A stretch of DNA of 64,000 bases, from assembly GCA_950022655.1 (NCBI GenBank), contig OX465584.1, positions 5,403,694-5,467,693 of the forward strand, written 5' to 3'. Source of the stretch: Alentia gelatinosa. Its lineage: Eukaryota; Annelida; Polychaeta; Phyllodocida; Polynoidae. The translations under genes were made by a program, and so were the position numbers. Shown one piece after another: positions 1 through 12,500 of the stretch. The notes beneath the pieces are model-generated. The model was not told where the DNA came from. It was given only the letters and a program-made list of their open reading frames with translations, and did no database searches. Every line of letters begins with the position of its first letter. Positions within the stretch are counted from its first letter, which is position 1.

Positions 1-525
1 CAAAAATAGTATAAATTGATCACAATTTAGGCCACTAAAACAGTATTTTGAACCTTCCCACACACCCTCAGCCCCATTCCATGGCAAACATTGATGTGTT
101 TTCCATGAGGCAGTAAATTCCACATGAAGAATGTCTCCATATCTTTTTTCGTGACCCCAACTGACTCCAATTACTTAAAGTAAAGAATAATTACGACATG
201 GCAGATCTCCTATCAAAAATACATCAGTAGTATCATTAATGGAATATTGTACATATATTTCCTCTTGGTATTTGTTTTTGAAGTTATGTTGATAAAAGTG
301 TAATCTAAATCATATATTTCATATATACTTTATGTAGACCACAGAGTGAACAACAGGTAAGGAACTAAATGTTATGAAGGTAATGTTTGCATAACTTTTC
401 TGTAGGTGCACTTTTTTGTTTATATTGTTTCACATTTATTCTAAAGGAGAGTGTTCCATCGGATATTTTAATTACCCAGGGCAATATTAGGGAGTTTAGT
501 AATGATTGGAGGATACATTCATGTA

Positions 526-640
526 ATCCACTAAACAGATTACCATAATTGACTGACACAGGGTGGCCATTTGGTCGGGGAGCCACAGGTTACCATAATT
601 GATTGAGACGCAGTGGCCATTTGGCCGGGGAACCAGAGTA
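526..640. repeat. Tandem duplication, about 55 bp, two units
   Basis: TTACCATAATTGA followed by GTGGCCATTTGG and CGGGGA occurs twice in tandem, with several substitutions. Open frames across it are repeats of the same peptide and not genes. Confidence 0.7.
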
Positions 641-784
641 GGTGGACATGTAGCTGCATGATGCTCTTTCTTAGTCATGCAGTTATTCCAATGGAACATC
701 CTCTTTAATAGACAAGGAAGTAGTTATGTAATGCTTGTATAACTGTACTGTCATTGTACATTTGTGTTTATTTTATTTAACAGT

Positions 785-1885
785 TAGTTTACCAACACTT
801 CTTAGCAGATCTTTTCTCATTAATGCACTAATACTAACTTCTGTATTTACATAAACCAGTAGACATTAAACATTTATTAATCACCTTTACATATTAAAAC
901 CCAGCATTGCATGTCCCTTTTTTTTGATAGTATTAAGATATCAACCTTGGTTGCTCTTCTCTCTCTATCAATCAATTTTTGTTGATAATTTATTTTTTTA
1001 TGAATATCTCTTGCATCCTACTGAGGAGTTCTTGTTCACACCAATCAAAAGGATATCTAATTCCTACCTAAATTCTGCACATAGATTCGATCATTACCTC
1101 TGTGGTGTGAAAGCTGCGAGAAAAAGCTGAATGTTGAGAAATTCTGGAAAGGAGCCGTAATGGTCAACTGGACATAAAATCAAACAAAGCGTGGCATCAT
1201 TGCCTTCTCATTCTTGTCACAGAGGTTCGATCCTCCATATATTGTTATACAGAGATTCCACTTTTTTCCCCCCCAATGGAAATACACTTTTTCATTTTTC
1301 TTTTTTTCTTGTTTGAAATAATGATATTAGCTCAAAGTGGTGCAAACGCTTCCAGAGACTCCACAATTCTGGCCATTTGACTCCCAGATGAGGCCTGGTA
1401 TTCGCTTAAAGTAGCCCAAACTGTCAGGGTTTCAGGGGCTTTTCCTTGGGCCCCTTCAGGGTACTGTCCCATGACCCTGTTGTGGCCCTAGGCAGCCCCA
1501 AAACCCTTGCCAATTTTTACAGAATTTTTACAATTTCCAAGTGCCATGCCTTCTCTTGGCCTTTACTGGGTGTGTCACTGAGGCCCACAGGCCTCTCCCG
1601 ATTTCCCGGGAATGTTTCTTTACCGGTTCACTTTTCAGAGATGGCAGTTTTCCGATTTTCTATGGAAATCCTTGTTTTCATTTCCAGTTCATAAATTTGT
1701 TAGCACATCTTTTCTCTTCCTTGCACTAATACTTACTTCTGTTTTTCCAAAAACCAGTAGGCACAAAGCATTCATTGATCACCTTTGCACATAAAAACCC
1801 TGCATTGCATGTCCTTCTTTCAATAGTATTATTATATCAATCCCAGTCACACTTTTCTCTCTATCAATCAATTTTGTTAATACTG
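785..1885. repeat. Dispersed repeat, two copies about 900 bp apart
   Basis: Bases 785-985 and 1690-1885 align over about 200 bp (CTTTTCTC...GCACTAATACT, CAGCATTGCATGTCC, CTATCAATCAATTTT). They are direct copies roughly 80% identical by eye. Retrotransposon debris is likely; the family is not recognised. Confidence 0.65.
1000..1192 (+). mobile_element. SINE-1 3' end fragment
   Basis: It matches the 3' half of the SINE at 8576-8910: ATAGATTCGATCA, TGTGGTGTGAAAGC, GAAATTCTGGAAAGGA and a final ACATAAAATCAAAC. The tRNA-like head is missing, so this is a 5'-truncated copy. Confidence 0.65.
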
Positions 1886-1982
1886 GATGTAAAATTAAAC
1901 AAACATATGAAATTTCATCTACAGGACTGGTTAAGGTCTGTGTTTGGGTTGGGGATGTCTGTGTTCACACACTTGTGACAAG

Positions 1983-2153
1983 GGACCTGTTTTTTAGATG
2001 TGATAATCGTTAATAGTGACAGTTTTGTAATTAGCATACCTTTGGCGATAAGTATCAAACCATTGGGGCCAATGGTCGTTGTATTTATCTTTAAAACTCA
2101 AAATATCTTTGGTAATTGCTATTAACGATTATCGCATCTAAAAAACAGGTCCT
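1983..2153. mobile_element. MITE-A copy
   Basis: Both ends carry GGACCTGTTTTTTAGATG or its reverse and then GATAATCGTTAATAG; the middle holds the CCATTGGGGCCAATGG palindrome. It is about 170 bp and almost entirely self-complementary. Family total in this window is about nine copies, all before 24.3 kb. Confidence 0.85.
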
Positions 2154-2880
2154 GTCTGACTCTATAGGGGGTCGGGAGGCCTCCTGGCAGCCTCCTCGCT
2201 CTGTGTGGCGGGGATGTGGGACCAGATGGCCCCTGTGCAGGGATGCGCATATATTCAGGGATGCAAGTTTGCCGACAATTGACGGAAATAAAAAATTTCT
2301 TCATCTTGAAATATGATCATTAACAAAGTATGAAAATCATAAAATAAAACTAAATTCCAAGAAGTGACAGATAATTCTGGCAGTAGGCTCTCACCAACAG
2401 CGTATTTAAACCTCCAGTCAGTACTTTGGCGGCAGTTAAACGCACCAAGGGCCGTTGACACTGCCGTCAGAGTTCCGTCAAGTGCCAAAATTTTGTTTGA
2501 CGGCACGGGGGAGGGGGGGGGGGCGTCTCCCCCCCCCCCCCCCCCGAATACGCCCCAGTTTTTTTTGTGTTTTTGTTTCCGACTTTTTCATCAGTCCTGA
2601 CTTTCATCCCTGTATATTGTTGTGGATACGTGGCATTGGCTGTCGCGACTCCTGAGCAAGGCAAACAAAAATTTCCGATGAATGCACACAAGCGCGAGAG
2701 GTGAATTTTTATAAAAAATGAGTCACCGGTATTTGAGCGGAGTACTATCGTCCTTCGTGAGGGGGCGTGGCATATCAGCTTGTCAGGTTTTACTTAAAGC
2801 AGTTATTATTTCAATATACATATATTGATTCAGATTCTTTTTTATAAGCATTTTAAATTTCCGATTTTTTCCTCAGTCCT

Positions 2881-2990
2881 GACTTTCATCACTGCTTGTG
2901 GTATAAAAGCTGTTAGAAAAATCTAAACCTTGAGAAACTCTGGAAAGGACCTGAAATTGTCGATGGGACATAAAATGAAACAAGCAAAAA
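2881..2990 (+). mobile_element. SINE-1 3' end fragment
   Basis: The same tail as at 1000-1192 and 8810-8910: TGTGGTATAAAAGC, GAAACTCTGGAAAGGACC and GGGACATAAAATGAAAC. The head is missing. Confidence 0.65.
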
Positions 2991-3059
2991 AATCTGATCA
3001 CACTTCATGGGAAGGGAAAGGTAACTGGTAGTTATTTGCCGTGTGACAGTACATTGTGT

Positions 3060-3443
3060 CAGGGTTCGTACAGAGCCTGGAAAAGCCGGGAATTATGCTT
3101 TTGGGTTTTCCAGGCCTGGAAAAGCCTGGAGTTCTCACAGAGAGCCTGGAAAAACCTGGAAGAGCCTGGAAAATTTAGTTTTGCATAAAAACAATTTTTT
3201 TTAGTCCATGAAGTAAGGAAGATGAAGAAAGTAGTAAGGAAGATAAAGAAAATTTTAACAAAATTTGGTGATAAATCAGATATGGTTTTAAAAACAGCGA
3301 CCGATATGATATGCACCCTTCAGAAAACAAACAATGACCATTTATTGATTGACATTATTATGTGCCTGGAACAAAATTATTAGAACCTGGAAAAGCCTGG
3401 AAAAAGCCTGGAATTTTATTGGGCTGTCTATGTACGAACCCTG
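3060..3443. mobile_element. MITE with CAGGGTTCGTACA ends, hAT-like, at a splice acceptor
   Basis: The ends are CAGGGTTCGTACA and TGTACGAACCCTG (13-bp perfect inverted repeat), flanked by the same six bases TTGTGT at 3054-3059 and 3444-3449. Inside are many copies of GAGCCTGGAAAA on both sides. The right end lies 15 bp before the kinase exon acceptor. The CAGGG start is common in hAT-type elements, but the 6-bp duplication is not their usual 8 bp. Confidence 0.85.
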
Positions 3444-3458
3444 TTGTGTTTGCTGCAG

Positions 3459-3591
3459 ACTTTGGCCTGGCCCCCAAGCTGACCCACCTGACCCCAGACC
3501 TGATGTACGAAAGCACCAAGCGGGTCTACACTGCGCCTGAAGTCATCAAGTCTCGCTACTACGAGTCCAAAAAGTCTGATGTCTACAGCAT
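3459..3591 (+). CDS. Kinase gene exon: DFG to subdomain IX
   Basis: The acceptor is TTTGCTGCAG at 3449-3458 and the donor is GTGAGT at 3592. The first codon (Asp of DFG) is split, so the upstream exon must end in phase 1 with a G. It encodes residues 1-45, including DFGLAPKL, VYTAPEV and KSDVYS. The exon ends in phase 2. A 384-bp inverted-repeat element ends only 15 bp before the acceptor. Confidence 0.9.
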
Positions 3592-6500
3592 GTGAGTCTG
3601 CACACCAGTCTGTCTCAACTCTGAACTCCCTTTGTCTTTTGTATTACTAAAGTGCTGATTCCTCCAGACTAAGGCTTTATCGAAAAGTTATTGATCTCTT
3701 TCAAATGTATCAAAAAATAACTAAAGTGGTGCATGTAAGCTGCATGATAAATTATATCAGCGCCTGAAATTACCAGAAAAAGGTGTGCGCTTTCAACGGC
3801 AGCTATGCTTATTAAATACAATATTTCCTGATTTTCCTTGATCTCCATTTTGGCAAATTTGGGTTGCTTTGATGCCCTTTCTTATTTTAAAGAAACCATT
3901 TCTGTCAAATCTTCCAATGGATGTGTTGGAGTCCTGTACATTGAGATCCTCCACAAATGATATCTTTAATTGATTAATATACATTTTTTTTAAAAAGGAC
4001 ACTCTATAAGTCTAAATCAGCTGCTGTTGATATTTCATTTGGTTGGTTTGAATATAATCCAGAAATGAAATACTGTTTTTTGTGTATTTAACAATATTAA
4101 GCTTTTTTAAAAGAATGAATCCCTGAACAGTGTAAATATTTTGAATCTACTTCATCCTTATGATCTGATTTGTAACAGAAGAACACAAAGGAATCTGTTT
4201 GTCCATCTGCAATTCATATAGGATAGATATATGCATACTCAATGATGGAAAATCATTGTATTTGTGTTAACAGGTTAAATATTTTATATTTAGGTTTGTT
4301 ATTTTGTAATAACTTGTGTTTTGCAGGGGAATCATCTTGTATGAGATGCTGACTGGTAGAGTGCCATATTCAGGCATCAAGTCCAAGATTCTGCAGCAAA
4401 TCCATGACCGCAACCCAGAATTTACACCAACCATGCCCAGTGGTAAGCCATTAGTACAACAAATCATAATTTTAGGTAGAGAGCTGATAGGCAGGGCATT
4501 TTACATATATATATTTGGCCATTTTTTTTCTGAAATTTACTAAGCAAATCGTGGCCGCACGGGTTGCTACGTAAAATAATGACAAGTTACCTTAATGTGA
4601 CTTTATTAAGCTGTACTTTAGACAGTGACATCTTTATTAGGGATCATGCAAAAAGAGTCACTGATTAGGAGGCCATTTTGGTAATCGCCATTGTGATGCG
4701 TTCCATAGACCCAATCACTGTTTGGATGAAATGATCACTGTTAATTTGATCACTGATTGTGATCATTTGAATTGTTCACTTTAAATGTACGTTTTTAGAC
4801 AAGATGATTGTTAATAGCAATTATTAAAGATTCAAGACAGTTTTCAAGATGAATACAACAACCATTGGCGCAAGGGTTTGATAATTATCGCCAAGTGTGT
4901 GATAATTAAACTAGGGCCTCAAAATGGTCACTATTAATGATTATCCCATCTGAAAAACTGGTCCCGGCATTGACATGACACCATCTGGGACTTTTTTTTA
5001 GATGTGATAATCGTTAATAGCGATTATCAAAGATATCTTGAGTTTTCAAGATAAATACAACGACCATTGGCCCCAATAGACCCTCTTCACACTGGCGCCA
5101 TCTTGTAATGGCCGCCTACGTAGATCGGATGAAAACGAGGCGAGCCCTCTCCAGTCAGTCCAGAGTATTAATAAAAACCTAGTGTTTTTCTAACTTGAAA
5201 GATGGAAATCGCTCTCACGTAATAGACAATCGGCCGATTTTTATAAACAATATTTTGTTAGAAACCTGAGACTTGGGCCTATCTGCGGATATATATATGA
5301 GATACCTGTGATATGAATAAGATTTCCTGTCAGAGATTAAACATCGGAATTGTTTATGTAAAAAACACTAAAACATTTTACCTTCCTGTTTTCACAGTGA
5401 TTTAATGAAAAATCTATCGCGATGACCTATAGAAATAAACATCCTATCTTATTAGGCATTTCAAGACAATTAAAATGATACCAATATTACCAGGTTGTGA
5501 TAGATATTTCCTGAGCTAATGGACAAATGATGCATCAGTTAATTGTCAGGAAATTTGGGAATTTTTCAGCAAAAATTTAAGTTTTGAAAAATATCAGGAA
5601 CATTGACTGTTGTCAGGGAAATCTGGAATATCTAGGTCTAATCATAAAGAAATCTCCATCTCTGACACTCTTGAGAATTGTGTATATCTAAGTAAATTAG
5701 GTAGATCTGTACTAGATGTATTCTTGGCCCAACAAGTAATACTGACTCTAATATAGTAGGTTATCACAATATTTCATGCTCCATTATCTCAGGAAATATT
5801 TATCACAGGCTGGCAATATAGGTATCATTTCAATCGTCTTCAAGTACCTAAGAAGAGAGAATGGTAATATCTATATGTCATCGCGATAGATTTTTCATGA
5901 AATCACTGTAAAAGCAGGAAGATAATATGTTTGTGGTTTTTTTTTTACCTAAACAATTCTGATGTTCAATCTATGACAGGAAATCATAGATATAACACAG
6001 GTAAATAATATATATACCAACAGATAGGCCTTAGTCTCAGCTTTCTAACAATGTTTTGATTGTAAAATTCGGTCATATATTTACGATAGAAGAACGATTT
6101 ATATTTTCATTATTATATTGGTATTAGGCACATGCTGCAGTGTTGGCTTCACTCTGACAGCGCACGCCTCGTTCTGGAGTGCGGAAATTTCGCTGGTGCG
6201 CGGCTGGTACTTTGTTAAATACATAGAACCAGCGAAACCCGTTATCACGGCGATCGCCGCGCCACGCTTATGTGCAAGAGGTGAATGGTTAAATGATTAT
6301 CGCCAAATGTATGATAATTTCAAATCGGTCGCTATTAACGATCACGTCTAAAAGGGATCCCATGTGAGAGTTGCTATTACAACAGTAATAATACCCATTC
6401 AAATACAAAATTTTGGAGATCATTGTTAGTTATGATCATCTGTCTATGGACTGCAGTGACCTCAAAACGGTTGCAAACTGGTCACTATTAGTGATCGTCA

Positions 6501-9500
6501 AACCTATAAAATGCAACCACTAATCTGAGTTTTTCCGTTCTTTTTCCGTTTAGATGCCATGAGTCTGATCAGAGAGATGATTCATCCTGATCCGAAAAAA
6601 CGTCCCAAAGTTGTCAACTGCATCAACAACGATTGGGTCAAGAGCAAGGCCGTCTGCAGGGTACAGTTACATAACATGTTCATAAAAATCTGGGAGCTGT
6701 TTTTCGGACAGCGACATCTTTATTACTTGTGATTGAAAAAGAGCGACCGTTTAGGCGACCAATATAGCGATCATGACGCGGGGTGTGCGTTAGGCGGGGT
6801 TCTACTGTACCAGAAAAAAAAACAATTTCGGTCATAAATGTCAACTATCAGAGGTTATGTGAGGAAGATGGAAATGGCTTAGATTATTATGAAAACAGAC
6901 TTGGTGCTGTGTTAAAAACGTGCAGTTATTTTGTTGATCAGATATATCTAGATGCAACAGACAGAGGGATATCTGATTAAAAAACAACATGTTTTTTGTG
7001 TATGTATAGTTGATTGACGCAGCTACTTGCCCAACGACCATGAGAGTGCCATCCTAGCATTTTATCCTACCCCTAATAAAAAACGCCATAGGCTTAACAT
7101 TGGGTCACTCTATTCGAGTGAGCATGCAGTAAAGTGTTGTTTATTGCACAAGGGTAATAAAAACATTGACCAATCAAAGGCTAGAATGTGTGCGACGTCA
7201 CACTAATCCAGTCTTTGAATTGTTGACAACCTTTGTTCACATACATGTAGTATTCCCTATTATTCTAAAGTTGTGGAGACGGGGTAGGATGAATACTTAA
7301 CCGTACTTGAGTTAGTAGTATTAGTGTTTATCGCACTCTGGTCAGGTCTGCTTCTCGCTGCCTCATGTTGTAATTTGCGACCTGCCAGTTGTGCAATAGA
7401 CACTAACACTACTAATTCTCATTCAGTTCCTACTAATTCCGCCCTTTTCTAAACCCCTCACATATGCTTTTATACACAGAAATTGATGTCAGACAGCAAG
7501 TCAGAGTCAGCATCTACCGGCTGGAGGAAAAAGCGACACGCCAAGCTAACCTCCGCCAGCAATGGAACTGGGCTGTATATGCACAGCCATCTCTCGCAGA
7601 TGAGTAAGCATCACACTCCCTCATTTTTTACAGAGTAAAGCAGGATTTGGGAATTTTCATAATTTTTCACAACCCATCGCTTTTATTCATGCTGGTAAAT
7701 AATAACCGGTGACCCGTTTTTTAGATGGGATAATCGTTATTACTATACATCTATGGCCGAACATGTATGAAATACTACCCGCTGCTAGGGGTGTAGTATA
7801 AATAATGTTCGTGCCCGCTGTGACAACGGGCCGTAGTGAATTGCAGTAGTCTTTATGCTCTTTGTAAAGTTAATAAAAGGACGTTTTAAACGATTGGGAG
7901 GTGTATAGTAACAAGAAAACGTAGTGACTGAGCCTATACGGTGTCCGTTCTCGGTCATTTGATGAAAAAATACGGCCCTCCCACCTGTGGTGTCGGGCCA
8001 TATTTTCATCATCAAATGACCTCGAACGGCCATCCGTATGGGCTCAGTAACCATGTTTTCTCATAATAGCGACAGTTTTGTAATTATCATATATTTGGTG
8101 ATAATCATCAAATCATTAGGGCCAATGCTCACTGTATTTATCTGGAAAACGTCTTGTATCTTTATTAATAGCTATCAATGATTATCCCGTCTAAAAACGG
8201 GTCCCTGCTTCGGGGCATTCTTGTGGCAAAGAAACCCTCAAACTCATTTGGATGACCCTTAAGGATATGTTGATAAAGTATGTATGCAGTCGTATGCTCT
8301 GAGGAGTTGACGCGTAGTAGTATCCAAGCAGATGTGAGGATATTGCGTAGAGGCAACTCTGAGGAGCATACACACTCCCTATGTGTTTTCTATGGACACT
8401 TTGTTGATAATAGAAGATAGGAGAAATAATCAAGATCCATTTTCTATTTCCTTGAATCTGACTAGCTTTGTGTAAGCTGGACAGGATTAAGAAAACATCG
8501 GCTTATGTCATTGAGAGAAGAGCATATGCCATATTACATGATTCATGTTTTTTGGGGGTCTTTTTTTCTGTTAGAGGGAGTTAGCTCAGTGGAAGGCAAT
8601 GGACTTGTTTTGCCAAGGTTGTGGGCTGGGGTCCCATTGCACTTACCTTTCTCCTTCATCCCCAGTAGTGGTAGATTTACTGCTATATCAAAGGCCAATC
8701 CTTCTCATATCATGTCTATGTGGTGTGGGAATTAAAATAAATCTCATCTGGATAGATTTTATAAGAGTGAGGTTTCTACCTGAATTCATCTCATAGATTC
8801 GATCAGAACCCTTGTGGTGTAAAAGCAGTGAGATAAGCTGAACATTGAGAAAGTCTGGAAAGGACCGGTAATGGTTGACGAGACATTAAATCAAACAAAC
8901 AAATCATGTGTTTTCTATTACTAGGGAGCCTGACCCACGGATCAGACACTGATGAGCCGAGAGTCAGACCGAGTACTGCTGCATCACGTGCCAGCCGTCG
9001 GACTTCGCCAAGCACCCCGTCAGGGTCTCCGCTCTCCCAACAACATGAGACTCTGCAGTCACCAAGGGTCAAGATACTGCAGTCCTTCCCAAGCCCACAC
9101 CCACAGCCTTTCACTTCGTTTCCTTCATGCAGCAAACCAAAGAAGGCGGAGGATAAGGCTGTGAAAGGCTACGCTAGCGACAAGAATATCCCTAAAGGGA
9201 AGAGCTCTGCTCCAATCGATCAGACAGCGAACGCACTTGTGAATGGGGGAACCTCGACTGAGGAGTCTCCGGTGTCATTCATGTCGTCTGAATCTCTGCG
9301 CCTGTACAACTACGCATCAACCGAATCCTTCGTTAGCAGAGAGAATGAGGTAAACTTCTCTTTAATCTCTAATTCTCAAGTCCAGAAGGACCAATATGAA
9401 GTAGAGTATTTTGACAAGATTGTGCTCTGTATAATATCTGAGTCTTTTATTCAGTATGCATTTGGATTAAGACATTGTTGGCATAGTGAATGGAATGGGG

Positions 9501-12500
9501 ATCTCAAGAGCAATCAACCTTTTGAAATACAACTTTGCTTTCTCTGCTGTTTGTGCCATTGTTGGTGCCACTATTTTGGTCTTCCATTCGCTATGAGCAC
9601 GAAACTAGTGAAACAGGTCCCTGGTGTTTGTTGTTGAGAACATGCTTCAAAAGTTTCAATACTTTGTTGTCATGTGTTGTTAGGTAGTGGGTATATGACA
9701 ACCAGAGGGGTTTCATTCATGGCAGTGTGCACCATATAACCTGCTTGTTACATCTCTGATATTCATTTTCTTATTCACAGGATGACTCTGCTTTTGGAGC
9801 ATACAAGGAGAAGATGGCTGCCATCTTGGATGAAACTGCTGCCAGAGAATCTCCAGAATTAGCCAGGCCCAAGGTAATCTTCAAAAATATAATCATCTGA
9901 ATGAAATCAAACATCTTTGAAATTTCCCAATATACTGTAACATATTCCACTGCAATAGCGTTGATGAACCTTTATTCTGGATATGAGCTACAGCCAAGGC
10001 CACTCGAAGCCTATGTTCCTTTGATGTGTATTGCTCAGAGTCTAGCAGAAGACCGTCGTAAAGGCAGCCGTGCCTTGCTTATATAGTGGACGGGTGACGT
10101 CAGCCCTCGAGGGATCTCGGCCCCCGGGATATCCGACGAGACCGGCCCTCCCCCCGCGGGAGGCACCGATCCCGCCAGCATCCCCCGCGGGGGAGAGCTG
10201 ACCCCACCCGCCCGCTACAATACCTTATACAGGTATCGTTAGAGACCAGTGAAACTGAGAGCTGAATCAGGGCCCTCTTTTTCAGACAGCGACGTCTTTA
10301 TTTGTAGTGATCACAAAAGAGTGACCAGTTGGGCGACCAAACCAGTGATCATGACCAAAAAGTGTTCCTTAGACCCGGTCACTGTTCAGCTGTTATGATC
10401 ACTGTTGGTTCAAGGCCCATTCAAAAACAAAAGCATGTCTCACATGTATATTACTCAACAGAAAATTGTGAAATTTGGGAATCACATAAAACAGATATAG
10501 ATAATTCATCGCAGTAAATATTGTTTCATTTGATACAGTGGAGGTGTATAAAATGAAATATGCCACCATTTGGGCTAAATGGTCACCAACTGGTCACAAC
10601 TCTGGAACCCAAAACAGTGACCACGACAGTTTACCCCTCTAATGGTCGCACATGTTATGACGACTTATCTCTGGAACCCAAAGGTCTCCAAACGGTCACT
10701 AACTGGTCACTATAGGAAATGGTCATGACTAAAAAACAGGCCCCAGATTTAAACACAGATTCCCTGCAGCTCATCTGTATGATGGTAGAATTCCATTTAC
10801 AGGAATTTAGCGGTGATGTTGCCGCGTGTTGTGTCCTAGTCATGTCCGTGTTGTGGAATGGCTACATGTGCATCTGCTAGCTAGGCTGACAGCCACAAAC
10901 GAGAGAAAAGCAGGACAGGAGTTTGGGGTGAACATTTTTCTCCATAGGCTTAAATCAGGAACTCATACTCCACAGCCATGAAGGTAGTGGACCCAATACT
11001 CAATGGCTAATTGGATGATTTATTTTCTCAATTAATAATGTTACATGGGGTGAGATAAAATCAGAAACCCACTCGATGAAAATAACTTGGCCTGCACTCC
11101 ACCGAGTTTGACCACAGAGTAATTCACTCAGCTTTGCTTTGTGAATTACTCTGCGGTTAAACTCTGAGTAGTACGGCCCAAGTTATTTTCATCTTGTGAC
11201 TTTCCTCTAATTATCAAATGATTATCAAATGCTTATCAAACCCCTCCTAAGAAGTTTCCTTGTACCCTCTACTTTCATTGACATAAGTTATTTAACAGAC
11301 TCCTGGTTTACTTCACACTAACCATAAAATCTCAAGAAACTATCTTCTGCACCCCTCACATACATGTTGATATCATATATACACATATTTAAGGGATTGT
11401 ACAGAAAACCTTGCAATTCTTTTTCATGTATAGGAAAATCTCTGTGATTTTCAGGCTGCTCATGGCTATTACAATGGTAAAGAAGTGGCCATAGTCCCCG
11501 CTGCTGAGGAACGGGAGGGCTCGACTTCACTCCCACCCCCATCACCAACCATGGTAGGCCTTTCAAATAATCACTTCTTTTTCTCTTTTGTTTTTATAAG
11601 CAACTTTTAGTTCAATTCTTTTTTTTTCTTTTTTTTTTCAGTTCATATAACATCAAAGTATTCACACTTGTTTCATGATGATGCAGTAAGGTCTGTTTAA
11701 GCTGAAGTAATATGTTTGGGCAGTTGTGATACTTAGTAGAAACTGAACGAGAGTTAGTAGTGTAAGTGTTTATCGCACATTGGGCAGGTCATATTACTAT
11801 GCGAGGCGTTTGCCGAGTGCAGTGAGTAGCTGACCTGACCGGAGTGTGATAATCTCTGACACAACTAACTCCAGTTCAGTTTAGTATTTATCCTACCCTG
11901 TCTCCACAACTTGAGAATAATAGTTAGCCATTATGATTCCTCCAAGTTGCTCGAATGAGAAGTTTGCGGCTGCAGCATTGCCAAGTAAAGCCAAAGTCTG
12001 TCAACAATTTATAGACTGCATTGGTATTATGTTGCCCACGATCTGGCTGCTGATTGGTCGATCATTTCTATTACCCTCGTGCAACAAATTACACTTTACT
12101 GCACGATGGCCCAAATAGAGTAACCCAATGTTAAGCCTATGGCGTTTCTTATTAGGGGTAGGATAAAAGAAGAAGTTCTTAAGGCTCTACAGCATCAAGG
12201 ATCCAGTCATATAGAAGAAGGCAGATTGGCAATATTCCTATATACCTATGAGCGAACAACCTATGATTACTTAACGCTGCTGGGGGTGGAATAACTTTTG
12301 TTTACTGCCCAGGTTGAAGTTACTGCCCAGGTTGACGTTTACTGCCCAGGTTGATGTTTACTGCCCAGGTTGACGTTCAGAGACATTCGGTTTTTATCGA
12401 TATTAGCCGACAATTGAAGGTATATAGGAATAGGGAAACCACGTACCAGTGGAAATAAGTCAAAGTTACTCGGTAAGGCTTGGAATAATTACTGCCCGCG

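Larger units (their letters stand above)
1..3053. other. Intron of the kinase gene, repeat-filled
   Basis: No kinase N-lobe or catalytic-loop exon was found here. The stretch holds a short tandem duplication at 526-640, a 200-bp dispersed repeat, SINE-like tails, one MITE-A copy, and a G-run followed by a C-run at 2508-2546. Detail is in the separate entries. Confidence 0.6.

Noticed and set aside
335..353. Possible 19-bp microexon between TTTATGTAG and GTAAGG
   Set aside because: It would end in phase 0 or 2, whereas the DFG exon needs phase 1; no coding content to judge.
9350..9637. Continuation of kinase exon 5 to a stop at 9637
   Set aside because: The strong donor GTAAAC at 9350 joins in phase to exon 6; the extension is Cys/Leu-rich and unlike the tail.
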